This document shows, piece by piece, positions 29,786 through 38,494 of a DNA stretch of 64,000 bases. Below the pieces are notes generated by a model. That model was not told where the DNA came from. It ran no database searches and saw only the letters and a list, made by a program, of their open reading frames with translations. Location of the stretch: assembly GCA_015069615.1 (NCBI GenBank), contig SVIF01000005.1:1-64000 (forward strand). The letters are read 5' to 3'. The translations under genes and the position numbers were made by a program. Each line of letters starts with the position of its first letter. Within the stretch, counting starts at the first letter, position 1. Origin of the DNA: Clostridiales bacterium (lineage in GTDB: Bacteria > Bacillota > Clostridia > Christensenellales > Borkfalkiaceae).

Positions 29786-30767
29786 TTTAGGATACACCGC
29801 CCTTTCTTCGCGCGTGCGCATTGCAAGGAACGTGGAAGGGCTTGCCTTTCCGCATAAGCTAACCAATGAACAAGCGGAGGCGTTTTACAAACGGGTACTG
29901 CCCCTATTCACAAGCGGTTACGAGGTGTTTTTTATGGCCGAACTTTCCGCTATGGAAAAAGCGGTACTTAGCGAACGGCAAATTATTTCCACCCGTCTTG
30001 CAGAACGAAAAACGGGCGCGGTTGCCACGAAAGGGAATCTTTCGGTGATGATGCTGGAAGAAGACGCTTTCCGCATATGCGCGATAGAGCGCGGTTTCCA
30101 CTTAACCGAAGCGTACGCGGTGGCTGCCGAAGCCGAGCGAACGCTTGCTAGCAAATTGCCTTTTGCCAAAATGCCCGAATTCGGCTATCTAACCGCATCA
30201 TTTTTGAACGTGGGGGCGGGAATTCGCGCTTCCACCACCGTACTTCTTCCCGCGCTAACCAAAGCGGGCAAACTGAAATCCGTGCTTGCGGTGTTGGATG
30301 AAGAAGGCATTGCCGTTCGCGGTGTGCTGGGGGAAGGATCGGCAAGCGAACACGCGCTTTACCAAATTAGCAACGCACATTCGTACGGGCGTACGGATGC
30401 GGAAGTGCTTTTGGGGGTAAAACAAGCCACTTTGGATTTAGCGAATTTAGAACTTGCCACCCGCAAGGATGCGCTTAACGAAAATCCAAAAGGGGAGCGC
30501 GAACGCTTTTTATCCGCCGTGCATAGCCTTTCCAAAAGCGGAAGTTTATCGTATAGCAAAGCGATGCAATACCTAACCACGGTAATGGAAGGGGTTTCGG
30601 TGGGCGTGCTTACGGATGGGGGCGTGGATTTATACGAACTGGGGCTTTCCCTTCGCCCCGCTTCCTTAGCATTAAAGCGTGGTAAAATTTTAAGCCAAGC
30701 AGAAGAAAACGAATTCCGCATGGCGGTAATCAAAGAAAATCTTGAAGGGTATCAAAGTCAAAATTAA
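29775..30767 (+). CDS. mcsB: McsB-like protein arginine kinase homolog, catalytic-loop variant
   Basis: SSRVRIARN, GYLTASFLNVGAGIRASTTVLLPAL, VRGVLGEGSASEHALYQISN; next to clpC. Confidence 0.85.
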   Translation: MPNNLGYTALSSRVRIARNVEGLAFPHKLTNEQAEAFYKRVLPLFTSGYEVFFMAELSAMEKAVLSERQIISTRLAERKTGAVATKGNLSVMMLEEDAFRICAIERGFHLTEAYAVAAEAERTLASKLPFAKMPEFGYLTASFLNVGAGIRASTTVLLPALTKAGKLKSVLAVLDEEGIAVRGVLGEGSASEHALYQISNAHSYGRTDAEVLLGVKQATLDLANLELATRKDALNENPKGERERFLSAVHSLSKSGSLSYSKAMQYLTTVMEGVSVGVLTDGGVDLYELGLSLRPASLALKRGKILSQAEENEFRMAVIKENLEGYQSQN

Positions 30768-30798
30768 AAAACGCCCTTGGGCGATGGAGTAAAAGCGT

Positions 30799-33237
30799 AT
30801 GTCTAATTACAAGGAACTACTGACTTCTTCCGCAAAAAAGGCGGTGGAAACGGCAAGCGTTTCTTCCAAACAGTTCCAAAGCGGTTACGTGGGTACGGAG
30901 CATTTACTTTTGGGTATTCTATCCGTAAACTGTGCAGCTAGCGGATTTTTAAAAGAAGCGGGGGTAACTCCAAAAAACTATATAGAAAACTTTAAAGCTT
31001 TAATTCCGCGTACTAGGCAGTTGCGTGGAATGACACCCCGCATCAAACGCGTATTCAACAATGCCTATGAATACGCCCTTTCTTCTAGCACGGAATACGT
31101 GGGAACCGAGCATTTAGCCCTTGCCGTTTGCATGGAAGCCGAAGGGGCGGCGGTTTGTATTCTTCGCTCTCTTGGCGTAAACGTGAATTTGCTTGTAGAC
31201 CGTTTAAGCGCATACGTGTTCCGCACGGAAGAGCTTTCTGTGGAGGGGGAGGAAAACGAAAATAACGTTTCCAACTCCGAAAAAGAAGAAGTGGAAGTGG
31301 AGGAAGAGGATGAACTGTTAAAATACGGCGTGGATTTAACCCGTCGCGCCCGTATGGGGAAATTAGACCCTGTAATTGGGCGGGATAAGGAAATTGACCG
31401 CATTATTCAAGTGCTTTCCCGAAGAACGAAAAATAACCCCGTTTTGGTGGGTGAACCCGGCGTTGGGAAAAGCGCGGTAATTGAAGGGCTTGCCCTTGCC
31501 ATTGAACGGGGCAGAACCCCAGAACTGCTTCGCGGAAAACGGGTGTTTTCCTTAGACCTTGCAGGTATGCTTGCAGGCACGCGCTATCGCGGGGATTTTG
31601 AAGACCGCCTAAAAACCATTTTATCCATGATTCGCGCGCGTGGCAACGTAATTTTGTTCATTGACGAAATTCACAATATTGTGGGGGCGGGTTCTTCGCA
31701 GGATAATAAGATGGACGCCGCCGAAATTTTAAAACCCCTACTTGCGCGCGGGGAATTACAAACGGTGGGCGCAACCACGCTGGACGAATATCACAAATAC
31801 ATTGAAAAAGACCCCGCGTTAGAACGCCGTTTCCAACCCGTTTTGGTAGAAGCGCCTAGCGTAGAGCACACCATTGAAATTTTGAAGGGCTTACGGGATA
31901 AATACGAAGTGCATCACAACGTTTCCATTACGGACGAAGCGATTGAAGCCGCCGCAATTCTATCCGACCGCTACGTGCCAGATAGGTCCCTTCCCGATAA
32001 GGCGATAGACCTAATTGACGAAGCGGCAAGCAAAGCCCGTTTATCCGGTTATTATACCCCCGAAAAACTGCGCGCCGCCGAAGCGGAACTGAAAAGTTTA
32101 CGCCGCGAACACGATAGCGCCATGCGTGAAAACGACGAAGAAACTATGAAAAAATTCGCCGTTTTAATGCAAGAAAAGGGGGAGGAAGTGGCGAAATTAA
32201 GGGAAGACTGGACCCTTTCTAGAAACCGCGCAACCGCGTGTATCGGGGAAGAAGAAGTGGCCGCCGTGGTTGCGGAATGGACTAAAATTCCCGTTGCCCG
32301 TCTAACCGAAACCGAAGCCCAAAAACTGATGCGCTTAGAAGAAACGCTGGCAAGTAAAGTGATCGGGCAAGAAGATGCCGTTCGCGCGGTAGCGCGCGCG
32401 GTGCGCCGTCAACGCGCGGGGTTAAAGGACCCCAACCGCCCCATCGGTTCGTTTTTGTTCGTTGGTCCTACGGGCGTGGGCAAAACCGAACTTGCCAAAG
32501 CCTTGGCTAGCGACTTGTTTGGGGACGAAGGGCAAATGATTCGCCTAGATATGAGCGAGTATATGGAAGCGCATTCGGTAAGTAAACTCATCGGCGCGCC
32601 CCCGGGATACGCGGGCTACGACGAGGACGGCATTTTAACCGAAGGTGTTCGTAGAAAGCCTTATTGCGTTCTATTGTTTGACGAAGTGGAAAAAGCGCAT
32701 AAGGACGTATTCAACCTTTTATTGCAAGTGTTAGACGACGGCCGGCTTTCGGATAGCCGCGGCAGGGTGGTTTCTTTTAGAAACACCGTAGTTATTTTAA
32801 CTTCTAACGCGGGCGCAAGCGCACAAAATCAGCGTAGCAGCCTTGGGTTTACGGGCGCGGCTATGCGCACGGAAGAGGCAATTCACAACGCCCTACACGC
32901 CTTTTTCCGCCCCGAATTTTTGAACCGTTTGGATGAAATTATCGTGTTCCGCCCTTTGGAAAAAGCGGAACTGATGAAAATTGCAGATATTTTATTGAAA
33001 AAACTTGCCGCCCGTATGAAGGAAGCGGGCATCCGTATGGAAATTTCCACCGCTGCGAAGGCATATTTGGTGGAACGTGGTTACGACCCCGAATATGGCG
33101 CGCGTCCCCTTCGCCGTACCATTTCCCGCTTATTAGAAGATAGGTTTAGTGAAGAAATTTTATCCGGAAACCTTCGCCGTGGGGACACGGTGTTCGTGGA
33201 CGTACAAAACGGAGCGCTGGGTTTTAGAAAAGGGTAA
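30799..33237 (+). CDS. clpC: ATP-dependent Clp protease ATP-binding subunit ClpC
   Basis: Two Clp-N repeats; GEPGVGKSAVIEGLA; FVGPTGVGKTELAKALA; GAPPGYAGYDEDG. Confidence 0.95.
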   Translation: MSNYKELLTSSAKKAVETASVSSKQFQSGYVGTEHLLLGILSVNCAASGFLKEAGVTPKNYIENFKALIPRTRQLRGMTPRIKRVFNNAYEYALSSSTEYVGTEHLALAVCMEAEGAAVCILRSLGVNVNLLVDRLSAYVFRTEELSVEGEENENNVSNSEKEEVEVEEEDELLKYGVDLTRRARMGKLDPVIGRDKEIDRIIQVLSRRTKNNPVLVGEPGVGKSAVIEGLALAIERGRTPELLRGKRVFSLDLAGMLAGTRYRGDFEDRLKTILSMIRARGNVILFIDEIHNIVGAGSSQDNKMDAAEILKPLLARGELQTVGATTLDEYHKYIEKDPALERRFQPVLVEAPSVEHTIEILKGLRDKYEVHHNVSITDEAIEAAAILSDRYVPDRSLPDKAIDLIDEAASKARLSGYYTPEKLRAAEAELKSLRREHDSAMRENDEETMKKFAVLMQEKGEEVAKLREDWTLSRNRATACIGEEEVAAVVAEWTKIPVARLTETEAQKLMRLEETLASKVIGQEDAVRAVARAVRRQRAGLKDPNRPIGSFLFVGPTGVGKTELAKALASDLFGDEGQMIRLDMSEYMEAHSVSKLIGAPPGYAGYDEDGILTEGVRRKPYCVLLFDEVEKAHKDVFNLLLQVLDDGRLSDSRGRVVSFRNTVVILTSNAGASAQNQRSSLGFTGAAMRTEEAIHNALHAFFRPEFLNRLDEIIVFRPLEKAELMKIADILLKKLAARMKEAGIRMEISTAAKAYLVERGYDPEYGARPLRRTISRLLEDRFSEEILSGNLRRGDTVFVDVQNGALGFRKG

Positions 33238-33260
33238 AAAAATAAGAAAAACAAAAAGAA

Positions 33261-33288
33261 AACCGCCCCAATCACGGGGCGGTTTTGA
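33261..33288. terminator. Terminator AACCGCCCC-aatca-CGGGGCGGTTTT
   Basis: GC-rich stem with flanking T/A tracts between convergent genes. Confidence 0.85.
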
Positions 33289-33296
33289 TATAAAAT

Positions 33297-33716
33297 TTAA
33301 CCTAAAAGGGGTAGTAAGTGAGCAAACAATAATAAGGAAAGGGAAAGAGAACCTAAAATAATGCCTGATTTAGCAAAATTGTTTTGTTCTATTTTAAGCG
33401 TGTATAGTCCAGATAATATGCCAAGAAGACCGCAAAAAGACAAGCGAGAAGAAGTAAAAATAAGTAAAATAATACTAAAAATTAAGTTAGAAACTTCAAA
33501 AGAAACTTTGAATAAGGAAAGCGTTTGTAAAACGGTGAATAGGAGAGTGTAGAATAAACCAATACAGCCTAAAACGAGAGGGGCAATGGAAGGGTGTGAT
33601 GCTTTAAATTTGTTTACCTTTACTGGTGAGGACGCTTGTTGTATTAAGCAACCACATTCTAAACATATGTCGCTGTTTTCTAAAATTTCTTTTCCACATT
33701 TACTACAATATTTCAT
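33297..33716 (-). CDS. Zinc-ribbon membrane protein
   Basis: MKYCSKCGKEI...CLECGC followed by TM segments; paralog of the next gene. Confidence 0.75.
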   Translation of the reverse strand: MKYCSKCGKEILENSDICLECGCLIQQASSPVKVNKFKASHPSIAPLVLGCIGLFYTLLFTVLQTLSLFKVSFEVSNLIFSIILLIFTSSRLSFCGLLGILSGLYTLKIEQNNFAKSGIILGSLSLSLLLFAHLLPLLG

Positions 33717-33731
33717 AAATAAAACCTTGCC

Positions 33732-34121
33732 TTATATTAACATAGGAGAGATAAACTGTAAGAAAATAGATATTCCGCCGAAAATAATACCGATGGTGGA
33801 AAAAAGCTTGTTGTTTTCGTGTAAACCTTTGATTCCTGAAAAAATAGCAAGAACACCACAAAATGGAAGCCCGCTATAAGAAAGGAAGGAAGATATTGCT
33901 AATATGAAATCAGGGTTTTGATGGTTGTGGAATATTATTATATATTGTACAAGATAAAAAAGCGAAGAAATCAAGCCAACAAAGCCTAAAATAAGGGGTA
34001 AAGAGTGAAAACAAAAGCCATTTTTACGAATAGATTGATTTATTTGAGCGGTGCAACCACATTTTGGACAGATAACGGCCTCATCTAAAAGTTGGTTGCC
34101 ACAACTAGTGCAAAATTTCAT
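33732..34121 (-). CDS. Zinc-ribbon membrane protein
   Basis: MKFCTSCGNQL...CPKCGC followed by TM segments; paralog of 33297-33716. Confidence 0.75.
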   Translation of the reverse strand: MKFCTSCGNQLLDEAVICPKCGCTAQINQSIRKNGFCFHSLPLILGFVGLISSLFYLVQYIIIFHNHQNPDFILAISSFLSYSGLPFCGVLAIFSGIKGLHENNKLFSTIGIIFGGISIFLQFISPMLI

Positions 34122-34150
34122 AATAAATCTCCTTATGTAAGTTTTGTTAA

Positions 34151-34198
34151 ATTATATCCTACATTTTGTAGGAAGTCAAGTATTTTCCTACATTTTGT
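34151..34198. promoter_or_regulatory. Minus-strand promoter (TTGACT-N17-TATAAT) with palindromic operator TCCTACATTTTGTAGGA (34157-34173) and second partial site TCCTACATTTTGT (34186-34198)
   Basis: Read directly in the divergent intergenic region; the palindrome equals the spacer. Confidence 0.82.
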
Positions 34199-34212
34199 TA
34201 TAAACTATACCT

Positions 34213-34416
34213 ATGAAGGATAACGTTTTTGGCAAAAGATTAAAGGAATTGCGGCAAGAAAAGGGGATTTCCCAACGAAGGTTAGGGGAAATTTTCGGCG
34301 TTTGCAACCAAACGATTAGTTTTTGGGAAACGGGGAGTAGGGAGCCGGATTTGGATACCTTGCTAGCCATCGCCCATTATTTTGAAGTTCCATTAGAACA
34401 ACTGTTAGAAGATTAA
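34213..34416 (+). CDS. XRE-family HTH transcriptional regulator (67 aa)
   Basis: GKRLKELRQEKGISQRRLGEIFGVCNQTISFWETGSREPDLDTLLAIAHYFEVPLEQLL. Confidence 0.92.
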   Translation: MKDNVFGKRLKELRQEKGISQRRLGEIFGVCNQTISFWETGSREPDLDTLLAIAHYFEVPLEQLLED

Positions 34417-34513
34417 ACGGCACGCAAAATTCGCGTGCCGTTTTTCATTGTAAAAAACAAAAGCCGTTCCTTTCGCATATACTAAAAGTGAAAAAAAATA
34501 AGGAGATACGCCC

Positions 34514-35788
34514 ATGAATCCTTTTTTAGAAAAACCCAAAATGAACGCAGACCGCTTTCAAAACTGGAAGCAGTTATACCCCAAGCCCTACGATAAACGA
34601 AACGTAGATCCGTACACAAAAACGCGCATCATTTTGATGAACGGTACGGAGTTTGAAGCCAACTGGTTTTCGCATCAGTTTGCGCGGCACGTAACGAACA
34701 ACGATTTACGGCGGGATTTGGCCCTTACCAGAAACAACGAAAAGCAACAACAGTTAAAAATTTCCCTATTAAAACCCGAAAACGAAAGTATTTTGGAACA
34801 TACGATAGGGTACGAACAGTTAGCGGTGGATTTAACTGCCGAACTATCCAAGCGGGAACTTGATTGCTATGTAAAAACCGCCCTGGATTTTGCGTTGTTA
34901 GAAGATTTTGACCATTTGTACCGCTACGCAAACTTGTTAGAAGCCCAGCAGGGGATTGCCGCGGAGTGGCTGGTTGGTAGATACACTGAAATTATGCCCG
35001 GTCGCCCCACCATTTCGCACCACCGTTATCCTATGGATAACGTAAAACGGGGGATTAGCGCCAAGGAATCGGATACGCAAACGGTGCTTGCCACCATGAT
35101 TATTACGGCGGCCGAACAGCAAACCATGAACTATTATATGAACGTAACGAACTTTGCTACGGGGGATATGGGGCGGCGGCTATATCAAGAAATTGCTATG
35201 GTGGAAGAAGAACACGTTACGCAGTACGAAAGCTTGATGGATAGTAGCGCTACTTGGCTAGAAATGCTTTTGTGGCACGAATACTGCGAATGTTATTTGT
35301 ATTGGTCCTGCTATATGACCGAAACGGACGAATATATCAAGCGTTTGTGGGAAGAAAATTTTGAAATTGAACTTAGCCATTTGCATACCGCAGCTAAATT
35401 ACTGAAAAAATACGAAAATAAGGACTGGTGCGAAGTGATTAAAAACCCCGAATTCCCCTCGCCGTTATCCCTGCACGAAAACGTGGAATACGTGCGCAAA
35501 ATTTTAGGGGATACCGTGCAGTATACGGGGTGTCGGGAAGAATACCGCAGGGTAGCGGATTTAGAAGACAACGCGGACTTTTTCACCTACCAACGCACAG
35601 TAAACCCCGAAGTGGATATCGTGCCTTCGCATATGGTAATTGAAGGGTTTATTAGAAGAAGGGGGGCGGATTACCGCTATCAAGTAGCCCCGAATCCCGT
35701 ACCCGAACTTAGAAACCGCAAACGGGATAATACCGACGTAGGCAGAAAGCCCAACGCCGCCGAAAGCACGCGGTTTTTCTGTAATTAA
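34514..35788 (+). CDS. Uncharacterised ferritin-like (possible diiron) protein
   Basis: Helical Glu/His-rich motifs ESILEHTIGYEQLAVD, ALLEDFDHLYRYANLLE, YQEIAMVEEEHVTQYESLM. Confidence 0.6.
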   Translation: MNPFLEKPKMNADRFQNWKQLYPKPYDKRNVDPYTKTRIILMNGTEFEANWFSHQFARHVTNNDLRRDLALTRNNEKQQQLKISLLKPENESILEHTIGYEQLAVDLTAELSKRELDCYVKTALDFALLEDFDHLYRYANLLEAQQGIAAEWLVGRYTEIMPGRPTISHHRYPMDNVKRGISAKESDTQTVLATMIITAAEQQTMNYYMNVTNFATGDMGRRLYQEIAMVEEEHVTQYESLMDSSATWLEMLLWHEYCECYLYWSCYMTETDEYIKRLWEENFEIELSHLHTAAKLLKKYENKDWCEVIKNPEFPSPLSLHENVEYVRKILGDTVQYTGCREEYRRVADLEDNADFFTYQRTVNPEVDIVPSHMVIEGFIRRRGADYRYQVAPNPVPELRNRKRDNTDVGRKPNAAESTRFFCN

Positions 35789-35840
35789 AACACCATTTCA
35801 AAGCAAAAAAGCACCTACTGGGATAGGTGCTTTTTTTGTT

Positions 35841-35949
35841 GGATGGGGGTGGATGCCGCCACACCCTTGGAAGGGAACTCTGGCGGGATTTTTGCCCGTC
35901 AAGGTGTCCGTCATAGGCAATGCGAACCGCGGTGGTCCTCACGCACGCC
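35841..35949 (-). repeat. tRNA-Tyr 3'-tail-bearing noncoding module, copy A
   Basis: ~95% identical by eye to copy B; carries the tRNA-Tyr T-stem/acceptor 3' strand sequence (reads GGATGGGGGTGGAT on +). Confidence 0.88.
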
Positions 35950-36000
35950 GCACGCACACAAGCAAAAAAGACTTGCGATTTGCAAGTCCTTTTTGTTGGT

Positions 36001-36110
36001 GGATGGGGGTGGATGCCGCCATACCCTTAAAAGGGAACCCTGGCGGGATTTTTGCCCGTCAAGGTGGTCCGTCATAGGCAATGCGAACCGCGGTGGTCCT
36101 CACGCACGCC
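36001..36110 (-). repeat. tRNA-Tyr 3'-tail-bearing noncoding module, copy B
   Basis: Second copy; preceded on + by TTGGT so that CCA is included; conserved stem CCGCCA/TGGCGG with inner CCCTT/AAGGG. Confidence 0.88.
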
Positions 36111-36150
36111 CCATACAACCAAAAAGAACACCCAAAGGTGTTCTTTTTGT

Positions 36151-36235
36151 TGGTGGATGGGGGTGGATTCGGACCACCGAAGTCGAAGACAACAGATTTA
36201 CAGTCTGCCCCCTTTGGCCGCTCGGGAACCCATCC
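36151..36235 (-). tRNA. tRNA-Tyr (GTA)
   Basis: GGATGGGTTCCCGAGCGGCCAAAGGGGGCAGACTGTAAATCTG...GGTGGTCCGAATCCACCCCCATCCACCA; long variable arm; encoded CCA. Confidence 0.97.
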
Positions 36236-36241
36236 ATATAT

Positions 36242-36317
36242 TGGAGCTGACGAATGGAATCGAACCCTCAACCTGCTGATTACAAGTCAGCTGCTCTGCC
36301 AATTGAGCTACGCCAGC
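36242..36317 (-). tRNA. tRNA-Thr (TGT)
   Basis: GCTGGCGTAGCTCAATTGGCAGAGCAGCTGACTTGTAATCAG...TCAGCTCCA. Confidence 0.97.
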
Positions 36318-36374
36318 GTGATTAGGGCTAGGGCGGGGAAGTGTATGATACACAAAACCGCCGTACATAAAAAA

Positions 36375-36450
36375 TGGTGCCTCGGGGCGGAATCGAACCA
36401 CCGACACGGGGATTTTCAGTCCCCTGCTCTACCGACTGAGCTACCGAGGC
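36375..36450 (-). tRNA. tRNA-Phe (GAA)
   Basis: GCCTCGGTAGCTCAGTCGGTAGAGCAGGGGACTGAAAATCCCC...CGAGGCACCA. Confidence 0.97.
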
Positions 36451-36488
36451 AGGTTGCTTAACCGGTAGGGTTAAGCAGGGAATTAAAT

Positions 36489-36565
36489 TGGCGACCTGAA
36501 GGGGGCTCGAACCCCTGACCTCTAGCGTGACAGGCTAGCGTTCTAACCAACTGAACTACCAGGCC
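36489..36565 (-). tRNA. tRNA-Asp (GTC)
   Basis: GGCCTGGTAGTTCAGTTGGTTAGAACGCTAGCCTGTCACGCTAG...GGTCGCCA. Confidence 0.96.
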
Positions 36566-36585
36566 AAAATGGTTATGCGAGAATT

Positions 36586-36662
36586 TGGTGGGCCTTCACG
36601 GACTTGAACCGCGGACCAATCGGTTATGAGCCGACCGCTCTAACCAGCTGAGCTAAAGGCCC
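36586..36662 (-). tRNA. tRNA with CAT anticodon (elongator Met or lysidine-modified Ile2)
   Basis: GGGCCTTTAGCTCAGCTGGTTAGAGCGGTCGGCTCATAACCGATTGGTC...GGCCCACCA; identity class cannot be fixed by eye. Confidence 0.93.
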
Positions 36663-36674
36663 TTATCGCTTAAT

Positions 36675-36751
36675 TGGTCGGGGTGAAGAGACTCGAACTC
36701 CCGACCCCATGCTCCCAAAGCACGTGCGCTACCAAACTGCGCTACACCCCG
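36675..36751 (-). tRNA. tRNA-Pro (TGG)
   Basis: CGGGGTGTAGCGCAGTTTGGTAGCGCACGTGCTTTGGGAGCATG...CACCCCGACCA. Confidence 0.97.
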
Positions 36752-36943
36752 TTCATGCGAATTTTCGCACAACGCTTAAACATATTACTATATTTTACGC
36801 AGTTTGTCAACGATTTTTCGCCACTTTTTTATAATTTTTTTTATTTTTTGTTTTCGCCAAAAAAACCAATCGTTCGGCAAAATGTTTTATGTTCTGCGTT
36901 TCCCCTTGTTGTATGCTTGCTAGGAGCATTTAGGAGGGAGCAT

Positions 36944-37252
36944 ATGGAACTACGCTATCACGTGGGCGCGGATGGATTATATCTGTTTTTTGACGGGGAA
37001 CTGGATGAATATTCGGCTAGTTTCGTTAGGGAAAAGGTGGACGCGTTGATTTTTCAGCATTTAACCCTAAGTAAAGTGGTGTTTGATTTAGGTGGGCTTT
37101 CCTTTATGGATAGCACGGGTGTGGGCGTGATTCTTGGCAGATACAAAAAGTACGCCAAGTTTTTGCGTTTTTATATTAGGAACCCTTCCCCTGCCGTTTC
37201 CCGCGTTTTGGGGATGGGCGGTATTTACGATATGATTCCCCTTTGCGGATAG
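36944..37252 (+). CDS. spoIIAA: Anti-sigma F factor antagonist
   Basis: STAS domain; KVVFDLGGLSFMDSTGVGVILGRYK; GGAGGGAGCAT before ATG. Confidence 0.93.
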   Translation: MELRYHVGADGLYLFFDGELDEYSASFVREKVDALIFQHLTLSKVVFDLGGLSFMDSTGVGVILGRYKKYAKFLRFYIRNPSPAVSRVLGMGGIYDMIPLCG

Positions 37253-37261
37253 GAGTGTGTT

Positions 37262-37702
37262 ATGGAAAACCATATGAAAATAACGATTTCCGCCCTTTCG
37301 GAAAACGAAGCCTTTGCAAGAAGTGCGGTTGCCGCCTTTTGCATCCCACTAAAGCCCACTGTGGACGAGATAAACGAAATTAAAACCGCCGTATCCGAGG
37401 CGGTAACCAACGCCATCGTGCACGCATACCGTGGTGGGGAAGGGGAAATTATCCTTACCGCGTGGTACGATACTAGCGGTGTTTTACATATGGAAATCAT
37501 AGACCAAGGCAAGGGTATTCCTTCGGTGGAAGAAGCAATGCAGCCCTTTTTTACTACGGGCGCGGAGGAAGAGCGTAGCGGTATGGGCTTTACCATTATG
37601 CGCTCTTTTACGGATGGGCTGGAAGTTCTTTCTACCCCGGGCGAAGGTACTGTGGTTCGTATGCAAAAACGGATAGGAACGGCTGCGGGAGATGTTAAGT
37701 AA
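37262..37702 (+). CDS. spoIIAB: Anti-sigma F factor (serine kinase)
   Basis: EIKTAVSEAVTNAIVHAY, DQGKGIPSVEEAMQPFFTT, ERSGMGFTIM. Confidence 0.95.
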   Translation: MENHMKITISALSENEAFARSAVAAFCIPLKPTVDEINEIKTAVSEAVTNAIVHAYRGGEGEIILTAWYDTSGVLHMEIIDQGKGIPSVEEAMQPFFTTGAEEERSGMGFTIMRSFTDGLEVLSTPGEGTVVRMQKRIGTAAGDVK

Positions 37703-38426
37703 AGAAGATACGCACCTTTTGGTTGCAAAGGCCAAGGAAGGGGATAACGCTGCAAAAGAACGGCTAATTCAAGAAAATTCCCCCTTAATTAAAAGTGTGA
37801 TACGAAGGTTTCGCGGTAGGGGTGTGGAATACGAAGATTTGTTTCAGATAGGCGCTATCGGCTTTTTGAAAGCGATTTCTAACTTTTCCGAAGGGTTCGG
37901 CGTAAAATTTACCACGTATGCCGTTCCCATGATTTGCGGGGAAGTGATGCGCTTTTTAAGGGATGACGGCAGTGTGAAGGTTTCGCGCACGTTGAAAGCT
38001 TTAGCGGTGAAAATTGCTTCCTTTACCGAAGAATACCGCGCGCGTACGGGCGAAAGCCCCGCCGTGGACGTGCTTGCCGAAGAATTTAAAGTGGAAGCGC
38101 AAGAAATCGTGTACGCTATCGGTAGCAGTAAGCCCACCCTTTCCATCTATCAAAAGGAAAGCGAAGAAGATAAAGGGGAACTGATTGATCGCATCCCCGC
38201 CCAAGGTGGCGCGGAAGAAATGGTAGAACGCCTTGCCGTAAAGGACGCGGTTTCTCGCCTTACCTCGCGCGAGCAAACGATCGTATCCTTGCGCTATTTT
38301 CAAGATAAAACACAAGCGGACGTAGCCTTAACCTTGGGTATATCCCAAGTACAGGTATCGCGGCTGGAAAGCGGTATCATTAAAAAACTGCGCGAACGGC
38401 TGGGAGAACACGAAAAGGCAGAATAG
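37692..38426 (+). CDS. sigF: RNA polymerase sporulation sigma factor SigF
   Basis: EYEDLFQIGAIGFLKAI, FTTYAVPMICGEVMRFLRDDG, region 4 LTSREQTIVSLRYF...TLGISQVQVSRLE; third gene of spoIIA. Confidence 0.94.
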   Translation: MLSKEDTHLLVAKAKEGDNAAKERLIQENSPLIKSVIRRFRGRGVEYEDLFQIGAIGFLKAISNFSEGFGVKFTTYAVPMICGEVMRFLRDDGSVKVSRTLKALAVKIASFTEEYRARTGESPAVDVLAEEFKVEAQEIVYAIGSSKPTLSIYQKESEEDKGELIDRIPAQGGAEEMVERLAVKDAVSRLTSREQTIVSLRYFQDKTQADVALTLGISQVQVSRLESGIIKKLRERLGEHEKAE

Positions 38427-38494
38427 CCACCCCTTTTAATTACTTATGGGGGAAGAACACGAAAAGGCAAAATAGCCACCCCTTTGAATTACTT
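38406..38494. repeat. ~40-bp direct duplication (period 49 bp) spanning the sigF stop and the convergent AraC gene stop
   Basis: GAACACGAAAAGGCAgAATAGCCACCCCTTTtAATTACTTA at 38406 and again at 38455 with two mismatches. Confidence 0.9.

Noticed and set aside
35843-36461. Plus-strand ORFs such as GGWGWIRTTEVEDNRFTVCPLWPLGNP
   Set aside because: They lie antisense over tRNA genes and tRNA-derived modules; typical spurious ORFs.
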